NCBI GenBank assembly: GCA_028865375.1
Contig: JAGWKJ010000043.1
Span: 1-11,881 of the forward strand
Direction: 5' to 3'
Origin: Hyphomicrobiales bacterium
Lineage (GTDB): Bacteria; Pseudomonadota; Alphaproteobacteria; Rhizobiales; Beijerinckiaceae
Length of the DNA: 11,881 nt
Shown here: positions 6,690-11,881 of the stretch, piece by piece
Numbering within the stretch: position 1 is the first letter of the stretch
Layout: every line of letters starts with the position of its first letter
The notes under the pieces: model-generated
The model's input: the letters and a program-made list of their open reading frames with translations, nothing else
The model's database searches: none
What the model was told of the DNA's origin: nothing
Made by a program: the position numbers and the translations under genes

Positions 6690-7393
6690 GCCGCCGCCCC
6701 GGCGCGACCGAGCGCCAGCCGCCGCGCGGCGGGCAGCGCCAACCCGGCGTGGGTGGCGACGACGACGATGCCGCCTTGGGCGCGATGGACGCCGATCAGT
6801 TCGACCAGCGTCGCCTGCGCGTCGCTGTCGAGCGCGGTGGTCGGCTCGTCGAGCAGCCAGACTGGGCGCGGCGCCACCAGAAGGCGGGCCAGCGACGCGC
6901 GGCGGCGCTGACCGGCCGACAACACGCCCGCCGGCAGGCCGGCCAAGCGCGCGACGCCCAGCATCCGCAGCGCGTCGGCGATCGACAGGCCGCCCGCGGC
7001 GCCAAGCAGGCCGGCGAGGAACGCGAGGTTCTCGGTCACGGTCAATCCATTGCGCAGGGCGTCGTGATGGGCGACGCAGTGGCAGATCTCGGGAAGGTGT
7101 TCGGGGCCAGAGGGTCCCGTGGCGACGATCGCTCCGGCGTCGGGCCGCAGCAGCCCCGCCAACGCCCGCAGCAGGCTCGTCTTGCCGGCGCCGTTGGCGC
7201 CCAGCACCGTCAGCGCGTCGCCGGGCGCCAGCGTCACGTCCAGCCCCTCGAACAAGCGCCGCCCGCCGCGCGACAGCGCGAGGCCGGAAACGGCGATCGT
7301 CGGGGCTGGCGCCGTCCGCGGCGCGGGCGGACGGGCTGAATCGCGCGTCGGGCTCTGGACCATCGTTTTGGCTGTAGCGGTTCCCGCCCGCAT
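6686..7393 (-). CDS. ccmA: Haem exporter-type ABC ATPase CcmA
   Basis: This 235-residue ATPase subunit powers the CcmAB complex of cytochrome c maturation at the cytoplasmic face of the membrane. It contains Walker A G-A-N-G-A-G-K-T (65-72), signature L-S-A-G-Q (158-162), Walker B V-W-L-L-D-E-P (178-184) and the H-loop histidine H215. C-H-C-V-A-H-H-D-A-L-R-N-G-L-T-V-x-E-N-L (104-122) is typical of CcmA. The first ~30 residues are a low-complexity P/A/R-rich extension. Neither ATG 7393 nor ATG 7363 (M11) has a clear ribosome-binding site. A TATAGATAAT patch touches the first ATG, so the true start may be M11 or later. It is divergent from acnA across only 49 bp and is translationally coupled to ccmB. 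Confidence 0.93.
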   Translation of the reverse strand: MRAGTATAKTMVQSPTRDSARPPAPRTAPAPTIAVSGLALSRGGRRLFEGLDVTLAPGDALTVLGANGAGKTSLLRALAGLLRPDAGAIVATGPSGPEHLPEICHCVAHHDALRNGLTVTENLAFLAGLLGAAGGLSIADALRMLGVARLAGLPAGVLSAGQRRRASLARLLVAPRPVWLLDEPTTALDSDAQATLVELIGVHRAQGGIVVVATHAGLALPAARRLALGRAGAAA

Positions 7394-7437
7394 TATCTAT
7401 AAGGCGCCGCATCGCACAAACCGGCCGCGCAGGGGGA
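7393..7437. promoter_or_regulatory. Divergent ccmA/acnA control region
   Basis: The only A/T-rich spot between the divergent genes is TTATCTATAA at 7393-7402, near-palindromic, which could serve as a -10 element in either direction. A plus-strand TTGGCT at 7368-7373 is too far away (19-20 bp) for a good -35. AGGGGGA at 7431-7437, five bases before the ATG, is a good ribosome-binding site for acnA. The promoter assignment is an inference. Confidence 0.35.
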
Positions 7438-7442
7438 CGGAC

Positions 7443-10166
<2,724 letters not shown>

Positions 10167-10171
10167 CCGGC

Positions 10172-10218
10172 CGCCGCCGGCGCTTGATCCGCGTCAACGC
10201 GGGGACGCGCCGGCGGCG
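10172..10218. terminator. Strong two-part hairpin after acnA
   Basis: A 12-bp perfect GC stem (10172-10183 with 10207-10218) encloses a second 5-bp stem, CCGCG-TCAA-CGCGG (10189-10202). It begins six bases after the acnA stop. No T-run follows, so it may act as a 3'-end stabiliser or a weak terminator rather than a classical intrinsic terminator. It contains the FNR/FixK-like box given as a separate feature. Confidence 0.5.
10184..10197. promoter_or_regulatory. FNR/FixK-type box upstream of usp
   Basis: TTGAT-CCGC-GTCAA agrees at every specified position with TTGAY-N4-RTCAA, the consensus of FNR/FixK/Anr regulators. Its centre at 10190.5 would be at about -41.5 for a transcript starting near 10232, just before the AGGAGGT of the usp gene. 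That is the class II activator position. The -10 region (around CATGAC, 10223-10228) is poor, as is usual for activator-dependent promoters. Universal stress genes are frequent targets of this regulator family. No regulator gene is in the window. Confidence 0.6.
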
Positions 10219-10247
10219 CCAGCATGACCGCCCATAGGAGGTCGGCC

Positions 10248-11081
10248 ATGCCCTTCGCCAGCGTATTCCTCGCCGTCGTCCACGACGGATCCCACGACGC
10301 CCCCGCCGCGGTCGACTACGCGGTCGACCTCGCGGCTTCCAAGCCGGGCCACCTGACGGCCTATGTCGGCGTGCCCCGCGTGGTGCTTCCCGCCGAATAT
10401 CCCGGCATCTCGTTCGGCGAGATGCAGGCCGAGATCGAACGCAAGTTCGACGAGGAGGCCGCCGCTTGGGCGTCCGACCTGCGCCGGCGCGCGTCCGCCG
10501 GCGGCGGCGCGGTCGACGTCGAACTCGTCAAGGACGTCGCCGTCCCGATGTCGGACGCATTCGCGCGCGCGGCGCGCGTCCATGACGTGGCCGTGATCGG
10601 CGCGCCCAAGGACGCCAGCGAATTCCAGGCGCTCGCCATCCATCGGCTGCTGATGGATTCCGGCGGGCCGACGATCGTGGTGCCGGCCGGATGGTCGCAC
10701 GATTCCTCGGCCAAGAAGGTCGTGGTCGCCTGGGACGGCTCCGCGCAGGCCGCGCGCGCGGCGCGCGACGCGCTGCCCCTCTTGGCGCGCGCGGCGGAAG
10801 TCGAGGTGTTGTCCGTGACCGGCGACAAGCGGACGCCCAAGAACGTCGGGCACGCGATCGCCGCCAACCTGTCGCGCCATTGCCGGTCCGTGCGCGTGAC
10901 AGAAGTTCCGGCCGGCGACCGGGAGCCCGGGATCGTCGTGCAGGAACACGCCGCCACGACGCGCGCGGGACTGGTCGTCATGGGCGCCTACGTCCACTCT
11001 CGCCTGCGCGAATGGGCGTTCGGCGGCGCGACCCGCACCGCGATCCGCGACGGCAAGGCGCCCACGCTGCTTTCGCATTGA
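10248..11081 (+). CDS. Universal stress protein, two-domain (UspA family)
   Basis: This 277-residue protein has two Usp domains, about 1-148 and 155-277. The second is the better conserved: K-K-V-V-V-A-W-D-G-S-A-Q-A-A-R-A-A-R-D-A-L-P-L-L and, near the end, V-M-G-A-Y-V-H-S-R-L-R-E-W-A-F-G-G-A-T-R. In related proteins this last block usually reads G-A-Y-G-H-S, completing the G-x2-G-x9-G-S/T nucleotide motif. Here the second glycine is V249, so ATP binding by this domain may be altered. The start is ATG 10248, set by AGGAGGT at 10236-10242; the upstream in-frame ATG at 10224 has no such site. Likely a cytosolic stress or low-oxygen protein, possibly under the FNR/FixK-like box upstream. No partner gene is evident. 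Confidence 0.88.
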   Translation: MPFASVFLAVVHDGSHDAPAAVDYAVDLAASKPGHLTAYVGVPRVVLPAEYPGISFGEMQAEIERKFDEEAAAWASDLRRRASAGGGAVDVELVKDVAVPMSDAFARAARVHDVAVIGAPKDASEFQALAIHRLLMDSGGPTIVVPAGWSHDSSAKKVVVAWDGSAQAARAARDALPLLARAAEVEVLSVTGDKRTPKNVGHAIAANLSRHCRSVRVTEVPAGDREPGIVVQEHAATTRAGLVVMGAYVHSRLREWAFGGATRTAIRDGKAPTLLSH

Positions 11082-11159
11082 GGCGGCGACGCGGCGGCGC
11101 CGTTTGCATCGCCGCGGCGAAGCGACCTAAGTAGCCGCGCCCAAGCCGGAGCGCGAGCC

Positions 11160-11711
11160 ATGTCCGCAGACGTCCCGCGCAGCGCGCTGTTCCTCGGCGG
11201 CGCGCGCTCCGGCAAGACGCGCGCCGCGCTCGACCTCGCCGAGCGTTCGTCGCCGACGCGGATCTACGTCGCGACCGCGCTGGCGCTCGACGACGAGATG
11301 CGCGCCAAGGTCGCGGCGCACCGCGCCGAGCGCGGCGAGGGTTGGCGCACGGTGGAGGCGCCGCTCGACCTCGCGGAGGCGATCGCGCGCGAATGCGCCG
11401 CGGACCGCGCGACGACCGTCGATTGCCTCACGCTGTGGCTCGCCAACGTCATCGGGGCGGGACGCGACGCGCAGGAAGCCGTGCGCGCGCTCGCCGACGC
11501 AGTTCGCGGAGCGAGGGGACCGCTGGCGATCGTGACCAACGAGATCGGACAGGGCATCGTGCCCGCCGATTCCGCGACGCGTTTCTTCCGAGACGCGCAT
11601 GGCGCGATGAACCGCGCGGTCGCGGCCGCCTGCGACCGCGTCATTTTGGTCACGGCGGGAATCGAAATGATCGTGAAGCCGGCGCCGCACGCGCTTTCCC
11701 CGTTGCGCTGA
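11160..11711 (+). CDS. cobU: Adenosylcobinamide kinase/phosphate guanylyltransferase
   Basis: This 183-residue cytosolic enzyme (CobU/CobP) phosphorylates adenosylcobinamide and attaches GMP to give adenosylcobinamide-GDP, for assembly of the cobalamin lower ligand. It shows the P-loop G-G-A-R-S-G-K-T (13-20), then Y-V-A-T-A, D-D-E-M-R-A-K-V-A-A-H-R-A-E-R-G-E-G-W-R-T-V-E-A-P with H54 as the likely guanylylated histidine, V-D-C-L-T-L-W-L-A-N-V, and V-T-N-E-I-G-Q-G-I-V-P. Length is normal for the family. The start at 11160 directly precedes the conserved L-F-L-G-G-A-R-S-G-K-T. The 78-bp gap after usp has no cobalamin riboswitch; TTGCAT-N18-TAAGTA (11104-11133) is only a weak promoter candidate. 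No other cob gene is visible. Confidence 0.94.
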   Translation: MSADVPRSALFLGGARSGKTRAALDLAERSSPTRIYVATALALDDEMRAKVAAHRAERGEGWRTVEAPLDLAEAIARECAADRATTVDCLTLWLANVIGAGRDAQEAVRALADAVRGARGPLAIVTNEIGQGIVPADSATRFFRDAHGAMNRAVAAACDRVILVTAGIEMIVKPAPHALSPLR

Positions 11712-11778
11712 CGCGCGCGTTGCGCGACGATTCGCGCATGCCGTTCGAATCGCGTTTCCCCCAGCACGACCGCGCGCG

Positions 11779-11881
11779 ATGGCCCTGACGCTCAGGCTGT
11801 TCCGGCATCGCGCGCCGACGCAGGCCTCGCCGCGCGTCGAGGTGACGCATCTCGACGTCGAGCATTGCGGCCGCGTCCACC
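11779..11881 (+). CDS. Start of a possible YgjP/M48-type metallopeptidase (partial)
   Basis: The frame opens with ATG 11779 and runs off the window after 34 codons: M-A-L-T-L-R-L-F-R-H-R-A-P-T-Q, later V-T-H-L-D-V-E-H-C-G-R-V-H. The short basic start followed by L-D-V-x-x-x-G-R-x-H resembles the N-terminus of alphaproteobacterial DUF45/YgjP-like (M48-related) metallopeptidases. The zinc motif would be far outside the window, so the assignment is tentative. GC-rich codon use fits a real gene, but no clear ribosome-binding site is seen. The 67 bp between cobU and this ATG show nothing recognisable. Confidence 0.4.
   Translation, partial: MALTLRLFRHRAPTQASPRVEVTHLDVEHCGRVH

Noticed and set aside
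5315..6911. Long plus-strand frame continuing from the SDR remnant through the toxin-antitoxin and ccm genes
   Set aside because: Only the first part (to 5315) resembles a protein; the rest is antisense to chpB/chpS and ccmAB.
11082..11159. Cobalamin riboswitch upstream of cobU
   Set aside because: The gap is only 78 bp and has none of the conserved B12-box sequence.

Overview
The window is very GC-rich DNA from a bacterial chromosome. Gene content and gene order point to an alphaproteobacterium, either Rhodospirillales-like or Hyphomicrobiales-like. The clearest clue is an aconitase gene (acnA) divergent from ccmA, an arrangement known from rhizobia and relatives. The alphaproteobacterial variants of ProB, a dispersed GCGAAGCGACGAAGCAATCC-type repeat and strong third-position GC bias agree with this. 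I cannot name the genus.

Left part (1-4585). The plus strand starts with the tail of a class A penicillin-binding protein (PbpC type), followed by a complete EamA/DMT exporter gene. The exporter gene converges on a minus-strand series of proB (glutamate 5-kinase, proline synthesis), iolB (5-deoxy-glucuronate isomerase, inositol catabolism) and ribA (GTP cyclohydrolase II, riboflavin synthesis). These three act in unrelated pathways and are separated by 72 and 191 bp, so they need not be one regulated unit. proB is translationally coupled (TGATG) to a small upstream reading frame that appears to be frameshifted in an A5 run.

Middle part (4586-6023). This is a debris zone between two conserved operon fragments. 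It holds the broken small gene, a 107-bp imperfect palindromic dispersed repeat, the C-terminal remnant of a short-chain dehydrogenase broken by a frameshift, and an intact ChpB/PemK-type toxin-antitoxin pair. The pair has a TTGA start/stop overlap and a perfect 18-bp operator-like palindrome at its promoter. ccmAB on one side lack ccmC/D/G, and proB on the other side lacks obg, which suggests a rearrangement breakpoint or insertion hot spot.

Right part (6024-11881). ccmA and ccmB (minus strand, ATGA overlap) encode the haem-exporter-type ABC module for cytochrome c maturation. Divergent from them is a complete acnA (TCA cycle). Then come a two-domain universal stress protein, cobU (cobalamin nucleotide-loop assembly) and the start of a gene that may encode a YgjP/M48-type metallopeptidase. 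The acnA-usp gap carries a TTGAT-N4-GTCAA sequence that fits the FNR/FixK consensus. It is nested in a strong hairpin and sits at a suitable distance upstream of the usp ribosome-binding site, so usp may be oxygen-controlled.

I saw no rRNA, tRNA, CRISPR array, intact transposase or riboswitch. No wholly new multi-gene system is evident. The most unusual material is the 4585-6023 zone and the nested box/hairpin at 10172-10218.
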